Origin: an uncultured beta proteobacterium
Lineage (GTDB): Bacteria > Pseudomonadota > Gammaproteobacteria > Burkholderiales > Burkholderiaceae_C
Length of the DNA: 7,059 nucleotides
NCBI GenBank assembly: GCA_903885415.1
Contig: CAISIP010000063.1
Location: 1 to 7,059, forward strand
Direction of reading: 5' to 3'
Translations under genes and position numbers: made by a program
Part shown: piece by piece, positions 1-6,354 of the stretch
Position numbering within the stretch: the first letter of the stretch is position 1
Layout: each line of letters opens with the position of its first letter
Notes under the pieces: model-generated
Told to the model about the DNA's origin: nothing
Databases searched by the model: none
What the model saw: only the letters and a program-made list of their open reading frames with translations

Positions 1-503
1 GAGGTGCTTGAACCGGCGCGACATTTCCGCCCGGATTATCAACCCTTGTTGAACAACTTTTCGCGCGCTAACAGGAACCACTGCGATTTTGCGATGCGGA
101 CAAAGCCGTTTTCCCCAAGCCATATGCGCAGGCGTTTACACTTGGCGGCCACCATCATGGAGTCCGCCTTGGCCGTCTCGCCCGTTCGCGCTTCCACCTA
201 TGTACCGCAGCCACCCAAGGAGACGCGGGCCGACACCATACAGGCCCTCGAGTCGCAGCGCAAAGAACTCAGGCAGGTGCCAGGCCACGCACACGCCAAC
301 AGGGTGTCCGTGGCCGCTAGCGGCCATGCGAACGAACCGGTGAAAGCCAAGGGTCAGCACGTCGATGTAAAGGCCTAAAAGGGCTTCTTGCGCACTCCAT
401 CCAGGAACGGCCCCAGCCCGACATCCCCTTGCCGATGCTTGGCGCTGACGTCGCAGCGCGAGCGTCGCTGCGCTATCTGCCCTCGGCCCGTCTGGCATAG
501 CCA
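1..503. other. Region without a supportable gene; possible decayed sequence
   Basis: No protein family is recognisable on either strand. A plus-strand frame is open from the window edge to a TAA at 376-378 (GTG at 4, 124 codons). A minus-strand frame is open from 504 down to 136 (122 codons). Both translations are rich in Arg, Ala and Pro and show no domain, signal peptide or membrane segment. Neither candidate start has a convincing ribosome binding site. The first 130 bases are visibly richer in A and T than the rest of the window, including a TTGTT-G-AACAA inverted repeat at 46-56. The plus frame could be the tail of a gene starting before the window, or a remnant of a decayed gene. The minus frame begins right beside the stop of the amidohydrolase and is most simply a GC-rich open frame. 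I would not call either a gene without homologues. Confidence 0.4.
442..472 (-). terminator. Possible 3' hairpin downstream of the amidohydrolase gene
   Basis: CGCAGCG at 452-458 pairs perfectly with CGCTGCG at 466-472 (7-bp stem, 7-nt loop), about 31 nt past the amidohydrolase stop codon in the direction of transcription. A competing stem is also possible: GCGCTG at 442-447 with CAGCGC at 454-459 (6 bp, 6-nt loop), which shares one arm. There is no T-tract after either stem on the minus strand, so this is not a canonical intrinsic terminator. It could be a 3'-end stabilising hairpin or chance in GC-rich DNA. Confidence 0.25.
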
Positions 504-2126
504 TTAGTGCCGGTAGTAAGTCGGCAAGGACTGCAGGTACTTCGGCAGGTTGGGGTTCTTGAGCAGCCGCGCGAAGAACTCCGGGTCCTCATTGGTGACC
601 AGGGGGCTCAGCCGGGTCGTCTCGAACGGCAGCCCGAAGCGGCACTGCAGCAGGCGTTTGCTGTCCGCCGTCGTCAGCACAGCGCCGGGCGCGGCCAGAC
701 CGCACTGGGTGAAGTCCTTGGCCGCTTGATCCACGCTGAGTTTGGAGGCCAGCTCTGCGGGGTCGAACTTCAGGGCCTGCTGTAGGCGCGCTATGGTCTG
801 CGCCACGCCCATGCGCGGCAGACTCGTTGCCGGGCAGTTCGGCGTCATCGCCTTGCTGCGCTTGCCTCTGAAGGTGGACGTGGTCTCGATATCGTCGGCG
901 CCCGATCGCGCGAGCTTGAGCAGATCGAGGTCTCCGTACAGAGGCTCGCCGCGCACCGCGACCAGCTGAATGTTTTCCTCGATGGCCACGATCATGTTGC
1001 GGTAGGGGTCCGGGTGCTTGTCGTCGAGGACCAGAACATCGGCCAGATAGCCCTCGGCGATCTGGCCCAGGCGCTTGCTCCAGCCCATAGCATCGGCGGG
1101 TCTTCGCGTCACCATCTCGACCAGTTCCCGGTTGGAAAAAAGGCTCCCCAATGCATGTCGGTTGACCAAGTCCGCCACCTTGAGTTCGCCCAGGCTCGAT
1201 TTGCTTCCCGACGGCGCCCAGTCTGGCGCCAGGCTGATCGACAGGCCCGCTCGGCGCGCCGCCTCTACGTTGGCGGTCTTGCCATACAGCATGAAGTTGG
1301 ACAATGGCGACCAGACCAGCTTGGCGCCTGCGCCGGCCATTTCCTTGAGTTGCGGCTCGGTCAAGCCGACACCATGGATCGCGATCAGTTCAGGGCCGAG
1401 CAAATTGCTGTCCTTGATCGCATTGAATTCTCCGGCCATGCGCTGCGAGGGACCCTCGGCCAGATGGATCACCAGTGGGCCCTTTCGCCGCTCTGCCAGC
1501 ATATCGGCCCACTCCCTGGCACTGCGTCCAATGTCTACCCGGCTGGCCGCCAGTCGGTTCTCGACCGGCGAGTTCTCAATGTTGCGCACCAGGCATTCCT
1601 CCTTGGAGTAAGCCAGGTTCACCCGGCCGCCTTGCAGCGAGGTGGTGCCGCCGGCCAATGCCTTGTACTCGCCATAGCGCCCTATTTCGATGCCCAGGTC
1701 CAGGTAATACGGACGGGTCAATACTTCCTGCGGATAGGTGATCCGCTTGTTGTAGTGCTCGTCGTACCAGCGCCATTCGTAACGGTCCTGGTACTTGCGG
1801 CGTATCGGCATCAGCGGATAGATGGCGTATTCGGGATGGTTGTGCAGGTCGATGATTCCAGGGTAGATCACCCCCTTGCTGTCGACCACCGGCGCATCCC
1901 TTGCCGCATCCGGCAAGGCCTCTCCCGCCCGCGCGATCGCCATAATCTTTCCGTTGGCCAGCCAGACACGGCTATTGGGAAACACCTCGCCGGCGTCGTT
2001 CATGGTGACCACTTTCCCGACCAGCACCAGTCCGGGTTCCGCATTCCATTGGGCTTGGGCCGCCCCCGCCAGGACCAGCGTTGCTGCCCCGAGCAATCGG
2101 GCGATGGCTAGGCTAGGTAGTCGCAT
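504..2126 (-). CDS. Exported metal-dependent amidohydrolase family protein
   Basis: This is a hydrolase of the amidohydrolase superfamily (TIM-barrel, ATZ/TRZ-like branch). Substrate is not determinable. I chose ATG 2126, giving 540 residues; tandem GTG codons at 2138 and 2135 in the same frame would add four or three residues, and no Shine-Dalgarno decides between them. Residues 1-25 form a signal peptide ending AQA before QW, so the enzyme is probably periplasmic or secreted. A small beta-domain precedes the barrel. Metal ligands appear in the expected order: HNH (H95, H97) after PGIID, H221 in VIHLAEG, H251 in IAIHG, and D302 in SLAPDWAPSGS. GGTTS lies at 159-163. An aromatic-rich insert (about 110-145) follows the HNH motif. 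The barrel fold seems to end near residue 400 with the typical ADVLVLD and VRGEPLYG strands. About 135 further residues, containing C431, C475 and C495, match nothing I recognise. It is transcribed divergently from the SDR gene and appears monocistronic. The family call is secure; the substrate is unknown. Confidence 0.9.
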   Translation of the reverse strand: MRLPSLAIARLLGAATLVLAGAAQAQWNAEPGLVLVGKVVTMNDAGEVFPNSRVWLANGKIMAIARAGEALPDAARDAPVVDSKGVIYPGIIDLHNHPEYAIYPLMPIRRKYQDRYEWRWYDEHYNKRITYPQEVLTRPYYLDLGIEIGRYGEYKALAGGTTSLQGGRVNLAYSKEECLVRNIENSPVENRLAASRVDIGRSAREWADMLAERRKGPLVIHLAEGPSQRMAGEFNAIKDSNLLGPELIAIHGVGLTEPQLKEMAGAGAKLVWSPLSNFMLYGKTANVEAARRAGLSISLAPDWAPSGSKSSLGELKVADLVNRHALGSLFSNRELVEMVTRRPADAMGWSKRLGQIAEGYLADVLVLDDKHPDPYRNMIVAIEENIQLVAVRGEPLYGDLDLLKLARSGADDIETTSTFRGKRSKAMTPNCPATSLPRMGVAQTIARLQQALKFDPAELASKLSVDQAAKDFTQCGLAAPGAVLTTADSKRLLQCRFGLPFETTRLSPLVTNEDPEFFARLLKNPNLPKYLQSLPTYYRH

Positions 2127-2164
2127 GCGAGGCACCACTTTCCGACGGGGGAAGACAAGCGCGC

Positions 2165-2170
2165 ATCATA
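2165..2170 (-). promoter_or_regulatory. Candidate -10 box for the amidohydrolase gene
   Basis: Read on the minus strand, these bases are TATGAT, one mismatch from the sigma-70 consensus TATAAT, about 38 nt upstream of the ATG at 2126. A start of transcription near 2158 would give a leader of roughly 30 nt. No good -35 hexamer lies 16-18 nt upstream (CGCAAC at the 17-nt position is poor), so an activator may be needed or the match may be chance. Confidence 0.35.
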
Positions 2171-2195
2171 GCCGTGGCGCTTTCAGGGTTGCGCT

Positions 2196-2217
2196 GGGTC
2201 TTCCCGCCGGGTCTTCC
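2196..2217. repeat. Tandem 9-bp direct repeat GGGTCTTCC in divergent intergenic region
   Basis: GGGTCTTCC occurs at 2196-2204 and again at 2209-2217, separated by CGCC (13-bp period). A degenerate inverted copy, GGAAGACAA (7 of 9 matching), lies at 2150-2158 next to the amidohydrolase start. The pair sits just upstream of the minus-strand -10 box and between two divergent genes, so it could be a regulator binding site. No regulator gene is in the window, and the repeat is short enough to be chance. Confidence 0.35.
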
Positions 2218-2318
2218 TAGTGCGCCCGCTCGGGCTGTTGCCGCGGCTTGGACTATGCTGTGCAACTGCCACCAGGCAGGCGGCGTGCCGGCCCCGGCCG
2301 CTCCCACGGCAAAATAAC

Positions 2319-2325
2319 AAAGGAA
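2319..2325 (+). promoter_or_regulatory. Ribosome binding site deciding the SDR start
   Basis: AAAGGAA ends 6 nt before the ATG at 2332. This fixes the start of the dehydrogenase: the same frame is open further upstream to a TTG at 2248, but that codon has no comparable site and the extra 28 residues do not resemble an SDR N-terminus. Confidence 0.8.
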
Positions 2326-2331
2326 CCCCTT

Positions 2332-3087
2332 ATGGACGATCTCAAGGCCAAAGTGGTGCTGATCACCGGTGCGTCTACCGGTATCGGCGCCGGTTGTGCC
2401 AAGGCGCTTGGCGCGCTTGGCAGCAGGGTGGTCGTGCATTACCACAGTTCCTCAGACGCCGCCGCCGAGGTGGCCAGGGAGGTGAGACGGATGGGCGGAG
2501 AAGCGCTGCAGGTCCAAGGTGATTTGCGCAAGACCGCCGAATGCGAACGGGTGGTGAAGGCCGCGGTCGAGCGCTTCGGGCGCATCGACGTGCTGATCAA
2601 CAATGCCGGCGCACTGGTGCGCCGCGTACCCATAACCGAGATCAGCGACGAGGTGCTCGACGACATCTTTAACCTCAACGTGCGCTCGATGCTGATGTGC
2701 ACCAAATTCGCCGTTCCCCACATGCACCATGGCGCCAGCATCATCAACCTGACCAGCATCGCGGCGCGCCACGGTGGTGGCCCGGGCGCCGCCCTGTACG
2801 CAGGGTCCAAGGGCTTTGTGAGCACCGCGACCAAAGGACTTGCGAAGGAACTGGTTGGGCGCGGCATTCGGGTGAACGCGGTGTCGCCGGGTGTCGTGAC
2901 CACGCCCTTTCATGACAAGTTCTCGACGCCTGAACAACTTGAGGCCATGCGCCAGACGATTCCGATGGGTCGCTTGGGTACGGTCGACGAATGCGTGGGC
3001 GCTTTCCTGTATCTCGCGTCCGAGCGCCTGTCGGGGTATGTGACCGGGCAGGTTATCGAGGTCAACGGCGGGCAGTACATGCCCTGA
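2332..3087 (+). CDS. Short-chain dehydrogenase/reductase (classical SDR family oxidoreductase)
   Basis: A 251-residue NAD(P)H-dependent oxidoreductase with a single Rossmann fold, the normal length for a classical cytoplasmic SDR. The cofactor motif TGASTGIG is at residues 12-19, NNAG at 90-93, the helix-4 Asn at 116 (LNVRS), and the catalytic Ser142, Tyr156 and Lys160 (TSIAA, then YAGSK). VSPGVV (184-189) and the C-terminal SGYVTGQVIEVNGG stretch are also family-typical. The second beta strand ends in HYHSS with no acidic residue, which usually favours NADP(H) over NAD(H); this is inference. It resembles the FabG / glucose-1-dehydrogenase group, whose members act on sugars, steroids, acyl chains or xenobiotics, so the substrate cannot be assigned. 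ATG 2332 is supported by its ribosome binding site. The YdcF-like gene follows 77 nt downstream on the same strand with no obvious terminator between them, so the two may be co-transcribed. Confidence 0.93.
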   Translation: MDDLKAKVVLITGASTGIGAGCAKALGALGSRVVVHYHSSSDAAAEVAREVRRMGGEALQVQGDLRKTAECERVVKAAVERFGRIDVLINNAGALVRRVPITEISDEVLDDIFNLNVRSMLMCTKFAVPHMHHGASIINLTSIAARHGGGPGAALYAGSKGFVSTATKGLAKELVGRGIRVNAVSPGVVTTPFHDKFSTPEQLEAMRQTIPMGRLGTVDECVGAFLYLASERLSGYVTGQVIEVNGGQYMP

Positions 3088-3164
3088 ACCGCGCTGCGCC
3101 GGTAGCCCTTTTGATTCGGCCAACCGCGCTTGGCACCATCACATCCCGCTTGACAGGTACCGAA

Positions 3165-3932
3165 ATGCTTGCAGAACTCAAACCCGTGTTGACCGCCTTG
3201 GTCATGCCGCCCACTGTTTTTTTGCTGTTGATCGTATCGGGTCTGTGGCTGGCTGCGCGGCGCCGCCGCGGTGGGTTGTGGTTGATTGGCGTTGGCGTTG
3301 CGCTGCTCTGGTTGGTCGGTTGCAGCGCGGTGAGTTTCTGGCTCAGTCGCGCTTTGTTACCGTCCTTCCCGATGGCCGATGTCCAACAGATCCGCGCCGC
3401 GCAGGTGCAGGCCATTGTGGTGATGGGTGCCGGAGTCGACATGGACTTTCCTGACGGAGTGGCGCAATTGCAGCGCGGCGGTCTGGACCGGTTGCGCAAG
3501 GGGATGCAGCTTTCCCGTGCAACCGGCATCCCGATCCTCTATACCGGCGGCAGGGGATGGGGCAGCAAGGATGGCGCCCCGTCCGAGGCGGCGGTTGCGG
3601 CGCGAGTCGCTGAAGAGGCTTTTGGCCTGAGCCTTCAATGGCAGGAGAGCGAGTCCCGCGACACCCGGGAGAATGCGCTGCTGAGTTACAAACTGCTGTC
3701 AGCCCAGGGCGTGACGCGGATTGCGCTGGTAACGGACAGCTGGCATATGCCGCGCAGCATGCTGCACTTTCAACAGGCCGGCTTCACCGTCATGGCGGCC
3801 CCGATGGGGCAAGCCAGCGGCAGCTTGGACCCGATCCGTGCCTGGTTGCCAAGCGCTGGCGCGATGGCCCTGTCAACCACCGTGCTGCGGGAAAAACTGG
3901 CACTGCTCATCAGCGCCGGCGCAGGGCGGTAG
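3165..3932 (+). CDS. YdcF family protein (DUF218), two transmembrane helices
   Basis: A 255-residue inner-membrane protein. Two hydrophobic helices (about residues 8-30 and 37-58) are separated by an RRRRGG loop, which by the positive-inside rule puts the loop in the cytoplasm and the C-terminal domain outside. The DUF218 domain spans about 80-245. Its signatures are AIVVMGAG (83-90), RLRKGMQLSRATGIPILYTGG (109-129), ESRDTREN (163-170) and IALVTDSWHMPRSM (186-199). The family includes E. coli ElyC, SanA and YdcF, linked to envelope integrity and peptidoglycan or lipid carrier metabolism; the exact reaction is not established. The two-helix layout is closest to ElyC. The start ATG 3165 has AGG at 3155-3157, 7 nt upstream; the open frame continues back into the SDR gene but that part is antiparallel-frame noise. 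LVGC at 50-53 resembles a lipobox. It is convergent with the next gene, ending 24 nt before that gene's stop. Confidence 0.9.
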   Translation: MLAELKPVLTALVMPPTVFLLLIVSGLWLAARRRRGGLWLIGVGVALLWLVGCSAVSFWLSRALLPSFPMADVQQIRAAQVQAIVVMGAGVDMDFPDGVAQLQRGGLDRLRKGMQLSRATGIPILYTGGRGWGSKDGAPSEAAVAARVAEEAFGLSLQWQESESRDTRENALLSYKLLSAQGVTRIALVTDSWHMPRSMLHFQQAGFTVMAAPMGQASGSLDPIRAWLPSAGAMALSTTVLREKLALLISAGAGR

Positions 3933-3956
3933 GGCCCATGCGCGGCGGCAGTCTGT

Positions 3957-5177
3957 TCATCCCTCGATAACGAAGCGCAGTCCCGCGTGTTGCTGCAGGC
4001 GCTCAATCAGCGCCAGGCCCATCGACGCGCCCGGCGTCCATACGCCACCGCGCGTTAAGGATCGCGGTATATCGCGCATCAGGCACAGCGCGCTTTGTGC
4101 GAGCATCTTGGCGGTCGATCCGTAGCCAGGGTCGCGGTCGCCGGTGACCACCGCGCGCAGGACCTGGCCGTCGCGCCCCTGGCCGATGAACAGCAACTCG
4201 TAGCAGCCGGTCTCGCGCTGCCGCGCGCTCGGGCCCTGGCCGGGTTTGGGCAACGCGTAGCGCCGCAGCAGCGCCCGCGTCGGCCCGAAGCCCAGCAGCA
4301 TCGCCTGCAGCCGCGCCTTGCGTTGCATCGCAACGGCGCGGCGCCTGCCGGTTTCCCCGTCGCCGCTGAGCATGCGCTCGTCGTAGCAGAAGTCGCGGCC
4401 CCAGGCATGGCCGAGCAAGAAGTTGCTCCGGTGGAGGTTCTTGGTGTTGATCACCGCCATCACGAACGGCCCGCTCCAGGACTTGGCCAACGCGTCATAG
4501 GCCGCCAACTCGCCGTCTGGCTGCGCCGGGCCGCGAAAGCCGGGTGTCAGGGCGAAGGGGTCCGCCATGATGCGTGCGAGCCGCGTATCGCGCCCGATCT
4601 GCTCGATCGTCGCCAACGCACTCGCGATCGTTCCGCCTGAGACGCCACCTTTCATCACGCGAACGCGCCCGTGGACGCGTGCCAGGGCTTGGCCGAAGCG
4701 TTCCTGCGCAGCGTGTTGCAGGAACAGCACGCCGAGGTCGAAGGGAATCGAGTCGAAGCCGCAGGAAAATACGATCCGCGCACCGCTGGCTTCGGCCGCA
4801 GCTTGCAGCTTCGGTATCATGCGCGCCATCCAGACCGGTTCGCCACACAGGTCCACATAGTCGGTTCCCGCGTGCGCGCATGCGCTCACCAGCGCCTCGC
4901 CGTGCAGTTGGTAGGGGCCGACCGTGGTGATCACGACCCTGGCCTTGGCGACCAACTCGGCCATCGCTCGTGCGTCGCAGGCGTCGGCAGCGATCAGCGC
5001 AAGCTGCGGTGGTGCGCCAATCTGTGTGCGGACCTGTGCCAGCTTGTCCAGGCTGCGGGCGGCCATCGCCCAGCGCAGCGGCTCGCCGGCAGCGACGATC
5101 CGGTTCACATAATCTGCCACCAGCCTACCGGTGAAGCCGGTGGCGCCAAAGACGATCAGGTCGTATTCTTTTTCCAT
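3957..5177 (-). CDS. Saccharopine dehydrogenase-like / trans-acting enoyl reductase family protein
   Basis: A 406-residue NAD(P)-binding oxidoreductase related to eukaryotic SCCPDH and to the mycobacterial trans-acting enoyl reductases (Rv2449c and Rv2953 type). The Rossmann motif GATGFTG is at residues 11-17, followed by AARS (39-42), TTVGPY (84-89), YVDLCGE (107-113), CGFDSIPFDLG (139-149) and SGGT (180-183). PGYGSTAKML (350-359) and GGVWTPGAS (377-385) near the C-terminus are hallmarks of the same family. Full length, no signal peptide, probably cytoplasmic or membrane-associated. In mycobacteria the relative reduces enoyl intermediates for a polyketide synthase, but no polyketide or lipid synthase gene is in this window, so the substrate is unknown. 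It is not expected to be a true lysine-pathway saccharopine dehydrogenase. The start ATG 5177 matches the usual N-terminus; its ribosome binding site is poor (AGG only 2 nt upstream). It is divergent from the kinase gene. Confidence 0.9.
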   Translation of the reverse strand: MEKEYDLIVFGATGFTGRLVADYVNRIVAAGEPLRWAMAARSLDKLAQVRTQIGAPPQLALIAADACDARAMAELVAKARVVITTVGPYQLHGEALVSACAHAGTDYVDLCGEPVWMARMIPKLQAAAEASGARIVFSCGFDSIPFDLGVLFLQHAAQERFGQALARVHGRVRVMKGGVSGGTIASALATIEQIGRDTRLARIMADPFALTPGFRGPAQPDGELAAYDALAKSWSGPFVMAVINTKNLHRSNFLLGHAWGRDFCYDERMLSGDGETGRRRAVAMQRKARLQAMLLGFGPTRALLRRYALPKPGQGPSARQRETGCYELLFIGQGRDGQVLRAVVTGDRDPGYGSTAKMLAQSALCLMRDIPRSLTRGGVWTPGASMGLALIERLQQHAGLRFVIEG

Positions 5178-5205
5178 GGCCTATGTTGGCACAGTCGGTG
5201 CCTAC

Positions 5206-5219
5206 GCCGACGCGTCGGC
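5206..5219. promoter_or_regulatory. Perfect 14-bp palindrome, candidate operator
   Basis: GCCGACGCGTCGGC is a perfect palindrome with no loop, in the 144-nt gap between two divergent genes, 28 nt upstream of the reductase start and about 102 nt upstream of the kinase start. A second, looped inverted repeat, GGCAC-AGTCG-GTGCC, lies beside it at 5188-5202. A loopless dyad between divergent genes suits a dimeric repressor, but no regulator gene is in view and GC-rich palindromes also arise by chance. Confidence 0.35.
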
Positions 5220-5264
5220 CGTGGTGGCGTCGGGTCCGCGGTCTGCGGCCGGTTGCCCGTCTCC

Positions 5265-5270
5265 TAAAAT
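5265..5270 (+). promoter_or_regulatory. Weak candidate -10 box upstream of the kinase gene
   Basis: TAAAAT, one mismatch from TATAAT, is the only AT-rich hexamer in this intergenic region and lies 51 nt upstream of the kinase ATG. The position 17 nt further upstream shows no recognisable -35 element, so support is weak. Confidence 0.25.
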
Positions 5271-5321
5271 GAGCGCTCGCCGCCACAGCCTGCGTCATCT
5301 CCAACCCACTGCAATAGACCC

Positions 5322-6332
5322 ATGCACCACCACGATCTGTACGCCATCGGAAACGCTCTGGTCGACTCCGAATACGAGGTCTCCGACGATCAGCTCAAGG
5401 CGATGGGTGTCGACAAGCGCCACATGACGCTGATTGACGCGCCGCGGCGCGCTGAACTGCTTGGGCACCTGGAAGGCTTTGCGACCCGGCGCACCGGCGG
5501 CGGATCGGCTGGCAACACGGTTGTCGCGCTGGCGCAGCTCGGTGGCATGGCCTTTTATGCCTGCCGGGTCGGCGCCGACCCGCTCGGGGCCTTCTACCTG
5601 CAGGACCTGATCGACAACGGCGTCGCGAGCAATCTCGCCGCAGGCCAATTCGCCGCCGGCGACACCGGCAGTTGCCTGGTGATGGTGACGCCCGACGCTG
5701 AGCGCAGCATGAGCACCTTCCTGGGCGCCACCGCCGACCTGGACCACAGCGCGCTGCGCGAAGAGGAAATCGTGCGCTCCAAGCTCTACTACATGGAGGG
5801 CTACCTCGCCGCGTCGCCCACCGGACTGGACGCGGCACTGCGCGGGCGCCGGATAGCCCGCAGCGCCGGCGTCCGGCTCGCCACCACGCTCAGCGATGTC
5901 AGCATGATTCGCTTTTGCCGAGCAGGCCTCGAAGCGATCATCGGCGACGACCTGGACTACCTGTTTTGCAACGAGGAGGAGGCGCAGGTCTGGTGCGATT
6001 CGCAGGACTTGCCGGCCGTGTGCAAGCAGATCGGCCAGTTGGCACGCACGGTGTGCCTCACCCGCGGTCCCCAGGGCTGCCTGGTCCTCGAAGGCGGACG
6101 GCAGACGGCGGTAGCTGCGGCCAGCGTTCGGGCGATCGATAGCAATGGCGCGGGCGACATGTTTGCCGGCGCATTCATGTACGCGGTGACCCATGGCCAC
6201 AGCCACGCCCAGGCCGCATGGCTGGCGAATCAGGCTGCAGCGGTGGTCGTGAGCCAGTATGGCAACCGGCTCACGCGCGAGGCCATGGACGGCGTCAAAG
6301 CGCGTTTCGCCCAGTTCGTCGCACAGAGCTGA
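5322..6332 (+). CDS. Adenosine kinase-like pfkB family carbohydrate kinase
   Basis: A 336-residue ribokinase-fold enzyme that most likely transfers phosphate from ATP to adenosine, giving AMP (purine salvage) in the cytoplasm. The N-terminal stretch YAIGNALVD and MTLID near residue 35-39 are typical of the proteobacterial adenosine kinase group. The pfkB signature 1 region is GGGSAGN at 59-65, followed by VVALAQLGG. NEEE is at 217-220, in the position of the pfkB N-x-x-E-type motif. The second signature is DSNGAGDMFAGAF from 273, with Asp279 as the catalytic base and the GAGD anion hole; Ser replaces the commoner Thr after the first Asp. Length is normal for the family. ATG 5322 is chosen because the protein start MHHHDLYAIG aligns with the family's usual first strand; no clear Shine-Dalgarno precedes it. 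Other pfkB sugars or nucleosides such as inosine remain possible substrates. Divergent from the reductase and convergent with the hydrolase gene, so probably transcribed alone. Confidence 0.88.
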   Translation: MHHHDLYAIGNALVDSEYEVSDDQLKAMGVDKRHMTLIDAPRRAELLGHLEGFATRRTGGGSAGNTVVALAQLGGMAFYACRVGADPLGAFYLQDLIDNGVASNLAAGQFAAGDTGSCLVMVTPDAERSMSTFLGATADLDHSALREEEIVRSKLYYMEGYLAASPTGLDAALRGRRIARSAGVRLATTLSDVSMIRFCRAGLEAIIGDDLDYLFCNEEEAQVWCDSQDLPAVCKQIGQLARTVCLTRGPQGCLVLEGGRQTAVAAASVRAIDSNGAGDMFAGAFMYAVTHGHSHAQAAWLANQAAAVVVSQYGNRLTREAMDGVKARFAQFVAQS

Positions 6333-6354
6333 GCGCAGCCAAGCGCCTGTAGGC

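Noticed and set aside
136..504. Minus-strand open frame of 122 codons starting at the amidohydrolase stop
   Set aside because: No ribosome binding site, no recognisable domain, and low-information composition; kept only as part of the unassigned region.
1014..2111. Long plus-strand open frame (365 codons) across the amidohydrolase gene
   Set aside because: It is antisense to a gene with an intact metal-ligand set and signal peptide; its own translation shows no domain and is typical of GC-rich antisense frames.
2248..2331. TTG-initiated N-terminal extension of the SDR
   Set aside because: The extra 28 residues do not fit the SDR fold, and a strong AAAGGAA site precedes the ATG at 2332.
2991..3164. 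Upstream extension of the YdcF-like protein overlapping the SDR gene
   Set aside because: It overlaps coding sequence of the SDR in another frame, and the ATG at 3165 gives the expected membrane-helix start with AGG upstream.
5328..5330. Three consecutive His codons after the kinase start, resembling an affinity tag
   Set aside because: Only three His residues, in native context, followed directly by the conserved first strand; no sign of an engineered construct.
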